In this document: piece by piece, positions 30,024 to 38,760 of the stretch
Position numbering within the stretch: position 1 is the first letter of the stretch
How the letters are laid out: each line of letters starts with the position of its first letter
DNA from: Shimia litoralis
Lineage (GTDB): Bacteria; Pseudomonadota; Alphaproteobacteria; Rhodobacterales; Rhodobacteraceae
NCBI RefSeq assembly: GCF_005518135.1
Contig: NZ_SULI01000001.1
Coordinates: 62,001 to 126,000, forward strand
DNA length: 64,000 nt
Direction of reading: 5' to 3'
Made by a program: the position numbers and the translations under genes
The notes under the pieces: generated by a model
Told to the model about the DNA's origin: nothing
Database searches by the model: none
The model's input: the letters and a program-made list of their open reading frames with translations, nothing else

Positions 30024-30941
30024 ATGGCATCCGACATGAAACTGACCCAAATTGACCTAAACCTCTTTGTCGTGTTCGACATGATCTATTCCGAACGGAA
30101 TTTAACGCGCGCGGCTGAAAGGTTGTCTGTGACCCAGCCCACCGTATCGAACGCGCTGGCGCGCTTGCGGCGCACGTATGGCGATCCGTTGTTTGTGAAA
30201 ACCAGCCAAGGCATGCAGCCCACCGCGTTTGCCCAGAGTATCGCAGGGCATGTCAGCGATGCGTTGCGGTTGCTGACGACGTCGGCACAGGGACCTGCGC
30301 AATTTGATCCTGCCCATAGCACGCGGGTGTTTCGCACCAGCATGCTTGAGTTATTTGATGCCATGGCTTTGCCTGTATTGATCCCCACGCTTGCGCGTTT
30401 GGCACCACATGTGGAGCTGCACAGCTATCGGGTGTCGCGGGGGGAGTTGGCCGGGGCTCTGGAACGGGGGGCGGTTGATCTTGCGGTGGAAATACCGCTG
30501 GCAGATACGCGCAACCTGATCTTCGAAACCATCTTGCATGAAAGTTATGTCTGTGCGGTGCGGCCAGATCATCCCATGGTTGGTCATGACATGACCTTGG
30601 ACCGGTATCTTGATCTTGAACATATCCATGTGTCTGGCCGCCCGCGTGGCGTTGGGGCCGAGGATGCAGCACTCAGGCGGATTGGAAAACGGCGTATTAT
30701 TCGTGCGCGCTTACAAAGCCACTTGGCGTTGGCAGATATCATTCGCCAATCTGACATGGCTGTGACCCTGACGCAAAGCCGGGCGCGTGCGCTTGGTTTG
30801 GCGGTTTTCCCCGTGCCTTTTGATATCCAACCGCTTGAACTCCGGTTGTATCGACATGTGCGTTCAGACGGGGATGCGGCGGTGTTGTGGTTGTATGATC
30901 AAATCAAAAACCTTGGGGCAGGGTCCGCATCGCGGGTCTGA
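30024..30941 (+). CDS. LysR-family transcriptional regulator
   Basis: 305 residues. The winged helix-turn-helix (LTRAAERLSVTQPTVSNALA) is near the N-terminus, followed by a periplasmic-binding-protein-like effector domain. The opening IDLNLFVVFDMIYSERNLTR is of the NodD/PnbR-like subgroup. The start is uncertain: ATG 30024, ATG 30036 (MKLTQIDLN, family-like) and GTG 30018 are in frame with no clear ribosome-binding site. Divergent from the acyl-CoA dehydrogenase gene, so probably its regulator. Confidence 0.88.
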   Translation: MASDMKLTQIDLNLFVVFDMIYSERNLTRAAERLSVTQPTVSNALARLRRTYGDPLFVKTSQGMQPTAFAQSIAGHVSDALRLLTTSAQGPAQFDPAHSTRVFRTSMLELFDAMALPVLIPTLARLAPHVELHSYRVSRGELAGALERGAVDLAVEIPLADTRNLIFETILHESYVCAVRPDHPMVGHDMTLDRYLDLEHIHVSGRPRGVGAEDAALRRIGKRRIIRARLQSHLALADIIRQSDMAVTLTQSRARALGLAVFPVPFDIQPLELRLYRHVRSDGDAAVLWLYDQIKNLGAGSASRV

Positions 30942-30988
30942 CCTCGGTGGGGACGGTGCATGGCCAGCTAAGGTATTGAATGGCAAAC

Positions 30989-31018
30989 GCGCCGCCTTAT
31001 TTGGGCGGCGCATTTGAT
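30989..31018. terminator. Rho-independent terminator between lysR and the RND operon
   Basis: GCGCCGCC (30989-30996) pairs with GGCGGCGC (31004-31011), followed by ATTTGATTTT on the plus strand. It lies between convergent genes and probably serves both. Confidence 0.85.
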
Positions 31019-31040
31019 TTTGCGAGTGCTGCGATCGGGC

Positions 31041-34000
31041 TTAGGCTGTCTTGGCGTCGTCTTTGGAGAAAAACACCAAATAGAACACTGGCGCCGCGAT
31101 CAATGTAAGCACGGTTGCAAAGGCCAGACCGCCCATAATTGTCACCGCCATCGACACAAAGAACGCATCTGTCAACAATGGTAACATGCCCAGAATTGTG
31201 GTCACAGCCGCCAGCATCACAGGGCGCAAACGCGAGACACTGGCCGTGACAATGGCGTCTTGCAACGGCAGGCCTTCTTCGCGCACGAGGTCAATTTCCT
31301 CGACCAGAACAATCCCGTTCTTGATCAGCATCCCCGATAGGCTTAGCAGGCCCAGCAATGCGGTGAAGGTAAACGGCAAGCCCGTTCCCAACAGACCGAT
31401 GACCACGCCGTTGACCGACATCGGCACCAAGAGCCAGATAATCACAGGCTGGCGTACCGCGTTAAACAACAGCACAGAAATCAGCACCATAATCAGCGCA
31501 CTGAGAGGAAGCTGTTTGCCAAGACTGGCTTGGGCGTCGCTCGAACTTTCGAACTCACCGCCCCATTCCATCTTGTATCCAAGGGGAATGTCCATGGCTT
31601 CCACGGCGTCTTTTATTTCCGCCATGACCGTGGCAGCTGTTACGTCCGTCGGGATATCTGCGGCCACCGTGATTGTCGGCAAGCGGTCGCGCCGATGCAC
31701 AAGTGTATTCTGGTGTTCGTATTTAAACCCGTCGACCATTTGCTCTACAGGTACGAAGCCTTGCGCTGTCGCAGAATAGACCACCTGATCCATAAAGTTA
31801 TAGGTCGAGTCCGGTGAGCGTCGCAAAATGATCGGGATCAGGCGATCCCGTTCGCGAAACACCCCGCCCGTGATTCCGTCCGTTGAGAACAGGAACATAT
31901 CGGCGATGTCGTCACGATTGACGCCCGCAGTTTGAGCACGGTTGGTGGCATAGATCGGCCGCACCGCAATCTCTTGTTCGCGCCAGTTGTGGCGCACATC
32001 CAGAACATTGTCTGATGCCTGTTCCAAGACCCCTTTGGCTTGGGTGGCCAGTTGGCGCAAGACCACCGGATCGCTGCCCGAGAAACGCACCTCGATCGGG
32101 TCTCCGCCGCCCGGGCCAAAGACAAGCCGCTTGGTGCGGAACTCGCCTTCGGGGAACCGCGCTCGGCCAAAGGCCTCTAGGTCGGCCTGAAGCGCTGGGA
32201 TTTTGTCAATCGACTCGGTTCGGATGATCAGGTGGCCATAGCTCGGGTTGGGTTTTTCAGCAGCATAGGTCAGCATAAAGCGGGTCGCACCTTGGCCAAC
32301 AAACGTTGCGACAGATACGACGTCGTCACGGTTTGACAGCCATGCTTCGACCTCTTTCAGGTGCTCAGATGTCGTCGCGATGGATGTCCCTTGTGGCAGT
32401 TTGTAATGCGCAAAGAACAAGGGTGTGTTTGAATTCGGGAAGAACTGTTGTTTCATGACGCCAAAGCCGGCAAAACACACCGCAGTCACAGCCACGAGCC
32501 CGATGATAACCAGCCATCTCAGCTTGAGCGCCAGTCGCAACGTCGCCCCATAGGTCCGAAACAGCCAGCCGCCATAGGCGTCGGCCTCGTCACCGCTGCC
32601 TTGCTGGAACAGATAGTGCCCCAGCAACGGCGTCGCCGTGAGCGCCAGTATCCAAGACAGCAGCAGCGAAATGGCAATCACCGCAAACAGGGAAAACAGA
32701 AACTCTCCGGTCGCGTCCGGACTAAGCCCAATGCCCGCAAAGGCCATGATCCCGATCACCGTCGCCCCCAAAAGCGGAATTTGCGTCTTGCTGGCGGCTT
32801 CTTCTGCGGCATCGCGAGAGGTCTTGCCCTTGAGCATGGATATCTGCATGCCTTCTGCGACCACAATGGCATTGTCGACCAACATGCCCATGGCAATGAT
32901 CAACGCACCAAGTGAAATACGCTCCATCTCGATCGACAGCAGGTTCATGAACAACAACGTGCCGACAACCGTCAACAACAGGGTGACACCGACGACAACC
33001 GACGCACGAACCCCCATGAATATCGCCAAGACAGCCACAACAATCGCCACGGACATCGCCAGATTTATCAAGAACGCGTTCGAGGCCTCTTCGACGACAA
33101 TGTGCTGCTCGTAAATCGGGTGCAGGTCTATGCCCACGGGAATATCCGGCGCCAGTTCCGCAAGCTTGGCGTCCACACGTTTGCCGACCTCGACAATGTT
33201 CTCGGTCGCAAGACCTGCAACGCCAAGCGTAAACGCATCAATGCCGTTAAACCGGACAATCAAACTTGGGTCTGTTTGGCGTCCTCGATGGACGTGAGAC
33301 ATATCCACGAGGTTGATGACGTTGCCGGATAGCCCCACCGATAGGCCAGAAATGGCCGACACGCTGTCGGACCCTTCGGGGGCCAGAATGGTGGTCTTTG
33401 ATGGGCCGGCCGAAACCGAGCCGGCAGGCGACACCGAGTCGGCGGTCGCGATGGCCCCGACAATCGCATTGATCGGCACGTTTTGGTTGACCGACAGAGA
33501 CAGGTCGGGTTCGACAAATATGGCTTCGGAGGGCAAACCCGTTACATTCACATCGGCGACCCCGTCCACCGTCAGGATTTCACGCCGCAAGAACGTGGCC
33601 AGTTCGTGTTTTTCCGCGTCACTAAAGCCCTCGGCGGTGACGGCGAAATAAATCCCGAACACATCGCCGAAGGAGTCGTTGACATAAGGCTGGCTTACGC
33701 CCGTTGGCAGCCCGCGCGCCGTGTCACGGATGCGTGCACGCAGTTTGGTCCAGATCGCAGGCAGCTCTGTGCCATCAAAGGTAGATTTGATCTCGACCTC
33801 GATCAGGGATTCGCCCGGGCGATTGATTGAGGTGATCTTGTCCAGTTCGGGCATTTTTTGAATGGCAGATTCCAGAGGTTCCGAAACCTCCAGTGCCACC
33901 TGCTCGGCGGTTGCCCCCGGATACTGGGTCACGATCACGGCCTGTTTGATGGTAAAGGCCGGATCTTCCAGACGGCCAAGGGACATAAACCCCCAAATGC

Positions 34001-34073
34001 CGCCAAACAGGAAGATGAGTATGATCAGCCACGTATACAGCGGCTTGTCGATTGAGGTGCGTGCAATGTCCAT
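31041..34073 (-). CDS. RND-family efflux permease (AcrB/MexB superfamily)
   Basis: 1010-residue inner-membrane proton-driven pump. It has the RND topology: one N-terminal helix (YTWLIILIFLFGGIWGFMSL), a large periplasmic loop, six helices including the proton-relay segment GALIIAMGMLVDNAIVVAEG with paired Asp/Asn, a second loop, and the C-terminal helices containing SGMLIKNGIVLVEEIDLV. ATG 34073 is chosen, 10 bases after the adaptor stop; TTG 34094 would overlap the adaptor. It is third in the marR-adaptor-pump operon. An outer-membrane channel gene is not adjacent, so a shared TolC is expected. Substrate unknown. Confidence 0.93.
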   Translation of the reverse strand: MDIARTSIDKPLYTWLIILIFLFGGIWGFMSLGRLEDPAFTIKQAVIVTQYPGATAEQVALEVSEPLESAIQKMPELDKITSINRPGESLIEVEIKSTFDGTELPAIWTKLRARIRDTARGLPTGVSQPYVNDSFGDVFGIYFAVTAEGFSDAEKHELATFLRREILTVDGVADVNVTGLPSEAIFVEPDLSLSVNQNVPINAIVGAIATADSVSPAGSVSAGPSKTTILAPEGSDSVSAISGLSVGLSGNVINLVDMSHVHRGRQTDPSLIVRFNGIDAFTLGVAGLATENIVEVGKRVDAKLAELAPDIPVGIDLHPIYEQHIVVEEASNAFLINLAMSVAIVVAVLAIFMGVRASVVVGVTLLLTVVGTLLFMNLLSIEMERISLGALIIAMGMLVDNAIVVAEGMQISMLKGKTSRDAAEEAASKTQIPLLGATVIGIMAFAGIGLSPDATGEFLFSLFAVIAISLLLSWILALTATPLLGHYLFQQGSGDEADAYGGWLFRTYGATLRLALKLRWLVIIGLVAVTAVCFAGFGVMKQQFFPNSNTPLFFAHYKLPQGTSIATTSEHLKEVEAWLSNRDDVVSVATFVGQGATRFMLTYAAEKPNPSYGHLIIRTESIDKIPALQADLEAFGRARFPEGEFRTKRLVFGPGGGDPIEVRFSGSDPVVLRQLATQAKGVLEQASDNVLDVRHNWREQEIAVRPIYATNRAQTAGVNRDDIADMFLFSTDGITGGVFRERDRLIPIILRRSPDSTYNFMDQVVYSATAQGFVPVEQMVDGFKYEHQNTLVHRRDRLPTITVAADIPTDVTAATVMAEIKDAVEAMDIPLGYKMEWGGEFESSSDAQASLGKQLPLSALIMVLISVLLFNAVRQPVIIWLLVPMSVNGVVIGLLGTGLPFTFTALLGLLSLSGMLIKNGIVLVEEIDLVREEGLPLQDAIVTASVSRLRPVMLAAVTTILGMLPLLTDAFFVSMAVTIMGGLAFATVLTLIAAPVFYLVFFSKDDAKTA

Positions 34074-34083
34074 CTGGCCCGCC

Positions 34084-35121
34084 TCAGTTCGCAAAGCCGG
34101 TGAACCGGCGAACGGGTTGACCGTCCGCTAGTACGGTGCCGCCAGTGGTGACAAATTCGTCGCCATCTTTCAGGCCCGACAAGATGCGCACATCGCCTGA
34201 CTGTGTAGGTGTCACGTCGACGGCAACCCATGTGACCGTCCCAATGTCGGGTTCACTCGGTGAAAAGACCATGACGCCAATTTCGCCTTGTTCTTTTACC
34301 ACCAGCGCCGTTGCAGGCACGATCAGACCAACGTCTTCGCCTTGGGCCTGAATGGTGACAGTGACCGAAGAACCAGGCAGGATACTAAGCCCTTCGGGTG
34401 GAGCCATACCAAAGGTGATCCGAAACGTCTGACCCACCCGCGAGGTTTCGGCGTCAAATTCGCGAATTTCCAACGGGAAGGTTTCGGGGTGGCTGGGGAA
34501 TTTGGCGCTGATTTTGACGTTGGTCTCGTGCCCCGCGCGCTGGAACAAGATTTCCGGCACGTCAACTTCGATCCGAAGCTCGGACATGTCATGGATGCGC
34601 ACGACGGGCGTTCCGGCAGACACCGTGGAATAGAGCGCAAGGTTTCTGCTGGAGATCAAGCCTTCGAACGGGGCCAAGAGCGTCGTATGCTCCAGCGCCC
34701 ATTCAGCGTTGCGCAACGCGATCGCCGACAATGCGGCCTGTGTTTCAGCATCGTCCAGCGAGACTTGGCTGACGGTGTTTCCCTTAAGTTTTCCAAGTCG
34801 CGCGACGGTGCGATCTGCTTGATCTTTCTGGAGCCGCGCCTGATCTAATTTGAGCTGAAACTGTTCTTGGTCCAACTGGGCAATCACGCCATCTTGGGCG
34901 ATGGAAAATCCCTCGATGACCGGAAAGTCGACAATCTGGCCGCTGACCTGAAAGGCGAGGTCGACAGATTGTCTGGCCGCGACCTGACCGAAAAATTGGC
35001 GTTCCATTACAATCGGTTGCGCGTTGACCGTGCTGAGTTTGACAGGCTTTGGTGCATCTTGCGCCCAAATAGGAGACGCAGATAGAGCAAGAGCAATAGA
35101 GAAAGGTTTGAGCCACGTCAT
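34084..35121 (-). CDS. RND efflux periplasmic adaptor (membrane fusion protein)
   Basis: 345 residues with a signal peptide (PFSIALALSASPIWAQ). The HlyD/MFP domains follow: VDLAFQVSGQIVDFPVIEG is the lipoyl half, residues 95-150 form the coiled-coil hairpin (Gln/Ala/Arg-rich), and GLISSRNLALYSTVSAGTPV the second lipoyl half. It bridges the RND pump and an outer-membrane channel. ATG 35121 overlaps the marR stop by 4 bp (ATGA). Confidence 0.93.
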   Translation of the reverse strand: MTWLKPFSIALALSASPIWAQDAPKPVKLSTVNAQPIVMERQFFGQVAARQSVDLAFQVSGQIVDFPVIEGFSIAQDGVIAQLDQEQFQLKLDQARLQKDQADRTVARLGKLKGNTVSQVSLDDAETQAALSAIALRNAEWALEHTTLLAPFEGLISSRNLALYSTVSAGTPVVRIHDMSELRIEVDVPEILFQRAGHETNVKISAKFPSHPETFPLEIREFDAETSRVGQTFRITFGMAPPEGLSILPGSSVTVTIQAQGEDVGLIVPATALVVKEQGEIGVMVFSPSEPDIGTVTWVAVDVTPTQSGDVRILSGLKDGDEFVTTGGTVLADGQPVRRFTGFAN

Positions 35122-35615
35122 TTCATCATTCCTTCGGGAATACCGTGTTGGAGAATTGTAGTGCGCGCTTTGGTTGCCAGTTCGGCAAAGCGCTCTGTTT
35201 CGTCTGCAGAAAGGCCGGATATTTCCCGAAACATTTCTGCGCCCTGAGTCAGCATTTTGCTGCGTGTTTCCATGCCAGACTGTGTGAGTGACAAAAGCCA
35301 CGCCCGCCTGTCGTCGGGGTCGCGCTGGCGCTCAAGAAAGTTCTTTTTCTCAAGGTTGTCCGCAGCCCCGGTAATTGTGGACGGCAGGCTGGCCATTTCC
35401 TTGGCAAGGACACCCATACGTTTTGGCGTGTCGAGATGAACCAAGAGATGCTGTTCCTGTTTGGTCATCAGCGGTGTGAAATCCGTGGCGTCCAAGCACT
35501 CTTCCAGCTTCCAGAATAGAATGAATATACCCTTCATTGCCAAAATTTCGGCGGGCAAGCCATGGTCGCAAATCTGGCTGGCGACAGTTTTGTTTAGATC
35601 GCAGTTTGTGTCCAA
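35118..35615 (-). CDS. MarR-family regulator of the RND operon
   Basis: 165-residue winged-helix protein. The recognition helix lies in VLAKEMASLPSTITGAADNL and the wing in DPDDRRAWLLSLTQSG, both characteristic of MarR. The longest frame starts at TTG 35615 without a clear ribosome-binding site; the first internal ATG (35537) would still keep the DNA-binding domain, so the start is uncertain. First gene of the operon with the adaptor and RND pump; probably a drug- or phenolic-responsive repressor of all three. Confidence 0.88.
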   Translation of the reverse strand: MDTNCDLNKTVASQICDHGLPAEILAMKGIFILFWKLEECLDATDFTPLMTKQEQHLLVHLDTPKRMGVLAKEMASLPSTITGAADNLEKKNFLERQRDPDDRRAWLLSLTQSGMETRSKMLTQGAEMFREISGLSADETERFAELATKARTTILQHGIPEGMMK

Positions 35616-35647
35616 GTGAGACTCACAGTTCGGAAGGTGATTTTAGT

Positions 35648-35667
35648 TTGAATTATGAACTATTCAA
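35648..35667. promoter_or_regulatory. Candidate MarR operator
   Basis: TTGAAT-N8-ATTCAA, a 20-bp inverted repeat with perfect 6-bp arms, lies 33 bp upstream of the marR reading frame in an AT-rich stretch. MarR proteins bind palindromes of this size, so autoregulation is plausible. Confidence 0.55.
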
Positions 35668-35882
35668 TTTTTAGACCATTGGCAAATCGAATTATATTCG
35701 TTTCTTGCTGAAATCTTGTGCGTAGCGACCTGAAAGCGCATGCATGACCGGTATTCAGACGCACCGGCGCAAGGGGGCGGGGGCACCAAGTTTGCATCCA
35801 AAGTCGCGGCAATGCACGACTGTGATGACGTCTGATGGGCCGCTGGCCGCATAGGCTCAGGGCATGGTCGGGAATTTGTGCG

Positions 35883-35915
35883 TTGACTTATGGTGTCCTC
35901 AATTGGATACAATAT
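35883..35915 (+). promoter_or_regulatory. dppA promoter region with VanR/FCD-GntR-like operator
   Basis: TTGACT (35883-35888) and TACAAT (35908-35913) form a possible promoter with a long 19-bp spacer. Overlapping the -10 is ATTGGATACAAT (35902-35913), one base away from the ATTGGATCCAAT site of VanR. The 14-mer TTGGATACAATATG recurs on the minus strand before the reductive dehalogenase. An FCD-type GntR gene lies at the far end of this transporter operon. Confidence 0.55.
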
Positions 35916-36013
35916 GAAACCAAAAGCCGTGCTGCCCTCATCTGTTGCTTTGATTCGACGGGAAAAAACCCCGCCATGGGTAGCGTTGGCTCAAACAACC
36001 TTGGGAGGTTATA

Positions 36014-37597
36014 ATGAAATCAAAGCTATTCGTGGCAACAACTGCATTTGCGCTTACTGCGTCGACTGCTTTTGCCAGCACGCTAGTGTATTGTTCTGAA
36101 GGTTCGCCAGAAGGTTTCGATCCTGCGCTGTTCACAGCCGGTACGACTTTTGACGCGTCTTCGCATCCGGTTTACAACCGTTTGGTCGAATTCGAGACAG
36201 GCACCACCAATGTTATTCCTGGTTTGGCCGAAAGCTATGAAGCCAGCGACGATGGGATGGAATACACGTTCCACCTGCGCAAAGGTGTGAAGTTCCATTC
36301 CAGCGACAACTTTACGCCAAGCCGTGACTTCAATGCGGATGACGTCATCTTTAGCTTTGAGCGTCAGCAAAAAGAAGATCACCCCTATAACAAGGTCTCC
36401 GGCGGTACTTGGGAATATTTCCAAGGTATGGGCATGGGTGACTTGGTCAAGTCGATCGAAAAAATTGACGACCACACGGTGAAATTCGTGCTGTCCAAGC
36501 CCGAAGCCCCGTTCGTTGCAAACATGGCGATGGACTTTGCATCGATCCTTAGCGCGGAATATGGCGACGCCATGATCGCGGCTGGGACACCTGAAATGAT
36601 GAACACTGCGCCTGTCGGCACAGGTCCGTTCTCGTTTGTGGCTTATCAAAAAGATGCGGTCATTCGCTACAAGGCGAATGCTGAGTATTGGAAAGCACCT
36701 GCAGACATCGACAACCTGATCTTTGCGATCACGCCAGACGCGTCTGTACGGTATCAAAAGCTGAAGGCGGGTGAATGTCACGTGATGCCATATCCGAACC
36801 CTGCGGATATTGATGCCATCAAAGTCGAAGACGGCATCGTCATGATGGAGCAAGAAGGCCTGAACGTTGGCTATCTTGCGTACAACACGACCGTTGCTCC
36901 GTTCGATAACCCCAAAGTGCGTAAAGCGCTGAACATGGCGATCGACAAACAAGCGATCATCGACGTGGTTTTCCAAGGGTCTGGCGAAATTGCCAAAAAC
37001 CCGATCCCGCCGACAATGTGGGGCTATAACGATGCCATCGTAGATGACAAATATGATCCTGCAGCTGCCAAGGCCGCTTTGGAAGCCGAAGGCGTTTCCG
37101 GTCTGGACATGAAAATCTGGGCGATGCCAGTACAGCGTCCTTACAACCCGAATGCGCGTCGTATGGCTGAACTTCTTCAGTCCGACTTTGCCAAAGTGGG
37201 TGTCAATGTCGAGATCGTGTCCTATGAATGGGGCGAGTATCTGTCGCGCTCAAAAGATCTGAACCGTGACGGTGCTGTTCTCTTGGGTTGGACTGGTGAC
37301 AACGGTGATCCCGACAACTTCTTGGCCGTTCTGTTGGGCTGTGAAGGTCGTGAAGCGTCTAACCGCGCACAATGGTGCCACCAGCCCTTCGAAGATGCGA
37401 TTCAGAAAGCCAAAGTCATCACCGATCAAGGTGAGCGCGCCAAGCTTTATGAAGAAGCACAAACAATCTTCAAGGATCAGGCTCCTTGGGCCACGATCGC
37501 ACACTCGGTTGTCTACATGCCGATGAGCGAAAAAGTTAAAGGCTATAAGGTTCACCCATTGGGAAGCCACATCTTCTATGGCGTAAGCGTAGAATAA
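36014..37597 (+). CDS. dppA: Dipeptide/oligopeptide ABC transporter substrate-binding protein
   Basis: 527-residue periplasmic binding protein (SBP_bac_5). The signal peptide is MKSKLFVATTAFALTASTAF, cleaved around FAS. The mature start TLVYCSEGSPEGFDPALFTA is typical of DppA, and the protein captures small peptides for the downstream permeases. GGGAGG sits eight bases before the ATG. The terminator-like hairpin after the stop probably lets this gene be made in excess over the permease genes. Confidence 0.93.
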   Translation: MKSKLFVATTAFALTASTAFASTLVYCSEGSPEGFDPALFTAGTTFDASSHPVYNRLVEFETGTTNVIPGLAESYEASDDGMEYTFHLRKGVKFHSSDNFTPSRDFNADDVIFSFERQQKEDHPYNKVSGGTWEYFQGMGMGDLVKSIEKIDDHTVKFVLSKPEAPFVANMAMDFASILSAEYGDAMIAAGTPEMMNTAPVGTGPFSFVAYQKDAVIRYKANAEYWKAPADIDNLIFAITPDASVRYQKLKAGECHVMPYPNPADIDAIKVEDGIVMMEQEGLNVGYLAYNTTVAPFDNPKVRKALNMAIDKQAIIDVVFQGSGEIAKNPIPPTMWGYNDAIVDDKYDPAAAKAALEAEGVSGLDMKIWAMPVQRPYNPNARRMAELLQSDFAKVGVNVEIVSYEWGEYLSRSKDLNRDGAVLLGWTGDNGDPDNFLAVLLGCEGREASNRAQWCHQPFEDAIQKAKVITDQGERAKLYEEAQTIFKDQAPWATIAHSVVYMPMSEKVKGYKVHPLGSHIFYGVSVE

Positions 37598-37612
37598 TAG
37601 TCACATCCTTGA

Positions 37613-37648
37613 ACCGGAGCTGCGCGTGCGTGGCTCCGGTTTCTTTTT
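37613..37648 (+). terminator. Attenuating terminator after dppA
   Basis: ACCGGAGC (37613-37620) pairs perfectly with GCTCCGGT (37633-37640), followed by TTCTTTTT. The downstream peptidase gene starts 15 bases later, so this is likely a partial terminator adjusting the ratio of binding protein to permease. Confidence 0.75.
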
Positions 37649-37662
37649 CCCGGAGACATCGC

Positions 37663-38760
37663 ATGACCGACCCTCTGGCCGAATATCGGCAAGTGGCCCG
37701 CGACTTGGCAGTAGATGCCGTTGCCTTGGTGCCTGGCCCAAACTTTAATCGCGCATTCCAGAAACCATTTATGAGCCACGAGCGCCCGTTTGTGGCTGTG
37801 ATCCCCGCGCAAGGCGCCCCCGCTGCAATTGTGCCCAATCTTGAACTGGGCAGTTGGGCATTGGTTGATTTTGATGGCGCTGTTTTCGACTGGCGTGATC
37901 AGGACGGCTATGCCGCCGCTTTTGATGCCTTGGCGCAGCATATGCCGCTTTCATCCCTCGCCGTAGAAGGCCAAGTGATGCGGGTTTTTGTGCACCACGC
38001 TCTAAAGCAGGCGATGCCAGAGCTAAAGATTGTGGATGGCGAAAAGGCAATCTCGGGCCTGCGTATCGTGAAGACACCACAAGATATTGACGCGCTGCAA
38101 GCGGCGATCGACGTCTCGGAACGCGCGCTGAAGCGGGTCTTGGATGGTGTCCGCGTCGGACAGACCGAAAAACAGATTGAACAGGCGCTGATCCAGTCGC
38201 TTTTTGCCGAAGGGGCAGAAGATCAAGCCTTTGCGCCAATTGTGGCCGCCGGCGACAATTCCGCCCGTCCCCATGCGAAAGCCCGCGCAGATTACCATGT
38301 GAAACGCGGCGATGCGTTGTTGTTTGATTTTGGGGCGCGCAAGCATGGTTTTGCGGCCGATATCACCCGCACCGTGTTTGTCGCAGATGTGTCAGACGAA
38401 GGGCGCGACGTGTATCAAACTGTGCTGAATGCGAACCTGAAGGGGTTCGAGGTAACGCGCGCAGGCGTGACCGCCCACGATATTGACGATGCTGTCACAG
38501 GGGTGCTCGAGGCATCTCCTTATGCAGATCGTATCCGCACCAAGACCGGTCATGGTCTTGGCCGTGATGTGCACGAAGCCCCCTATATTATGCGGGGCAA
38601 CGCGCAGGTGATGCAGGCCGGAATGGTCTATACGAACGAACCGGGCCTCTATGATCTTGGCAATTTTGGTGTCAGGATCGAAGATGATGTGCTTGTGACT
38701 GAAACCGGATGCCGGTCTTTGACCAGCTTCCCCAAAGAACTCATGATTGTGGGGCGCTGA
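37663..38760 (+). CDS. M24-family metallopeptidase (Xaa-Pro dipeptidase-like)
   Basis: 365 residues. An N-terminal creatinase/prolidase-like domain (1-135) precedes a pita-bread catalytic domain. Metal ligands are visible in DALLFDFGARKHGFAADITR (two Asp), TGHGLGRDVHEAPY (His), YTNEPGLYD (Glu) and GVRIEDDVLVTE (Glu). It probably cleaves imported X-Pro dipeptides. CGGAGA precedes ATG 37663. The gene is embedded in the dipeptide importer operon between binding protein and permease, and its stop overlaps the dppB start by one base (TGATG). Confidence 0.9.
   Translation: MTDPLAEYRQVARDLAVDAVALVPGPNFNRAFQKPFMSHERPFVAVIPAQGAPAAIVPNLELGSWALVDFDGAVFDWRDQDGYAAAFDALAQHMPLSSLAVEGQVMRVFVHHALKQAMPELKIVDGEKAISGLRIVKTPQDIDALQAAIDVSERALKRVLDGVRVGQTEKQIEQALIQSLFAEGAEDQAFAPIVAAGDNSARPHAKARADYHVKRGDALLFDFGARKHGFAADITRTVFVADVSDEGRDVYQTVLNANLKGFEVTRAGVTAHDIDDAVTGVLEASPYADRIRTKTGHGLGRDVHEAPYIMRGNAQVMQAGMVYTNEPGLYDLGNFGVRIEDDVLVTETGCRSLTSFPKELMIVGR

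Larger units (their letters stand above)
35616..36013. other. Intergenic region between marR and dppA
   Basis: 398 bp between divergent operons. It contains the MarR operator candidate at 35648 and a dppA promoter candidate near 35883-35913. A minus-strand open frame at 35664-35912 has no ribosome-binding site and would cover both control regions, so I do not call it a gene. Confidence 0.5.

Noticed and set aside
35664-35912. 82-residue minus-strand open frame between marR and dppA
   Set aside because: Covers the dppA promoter region, no Shine-Dalgarno, Pro/Ser/Cys-rich composition.
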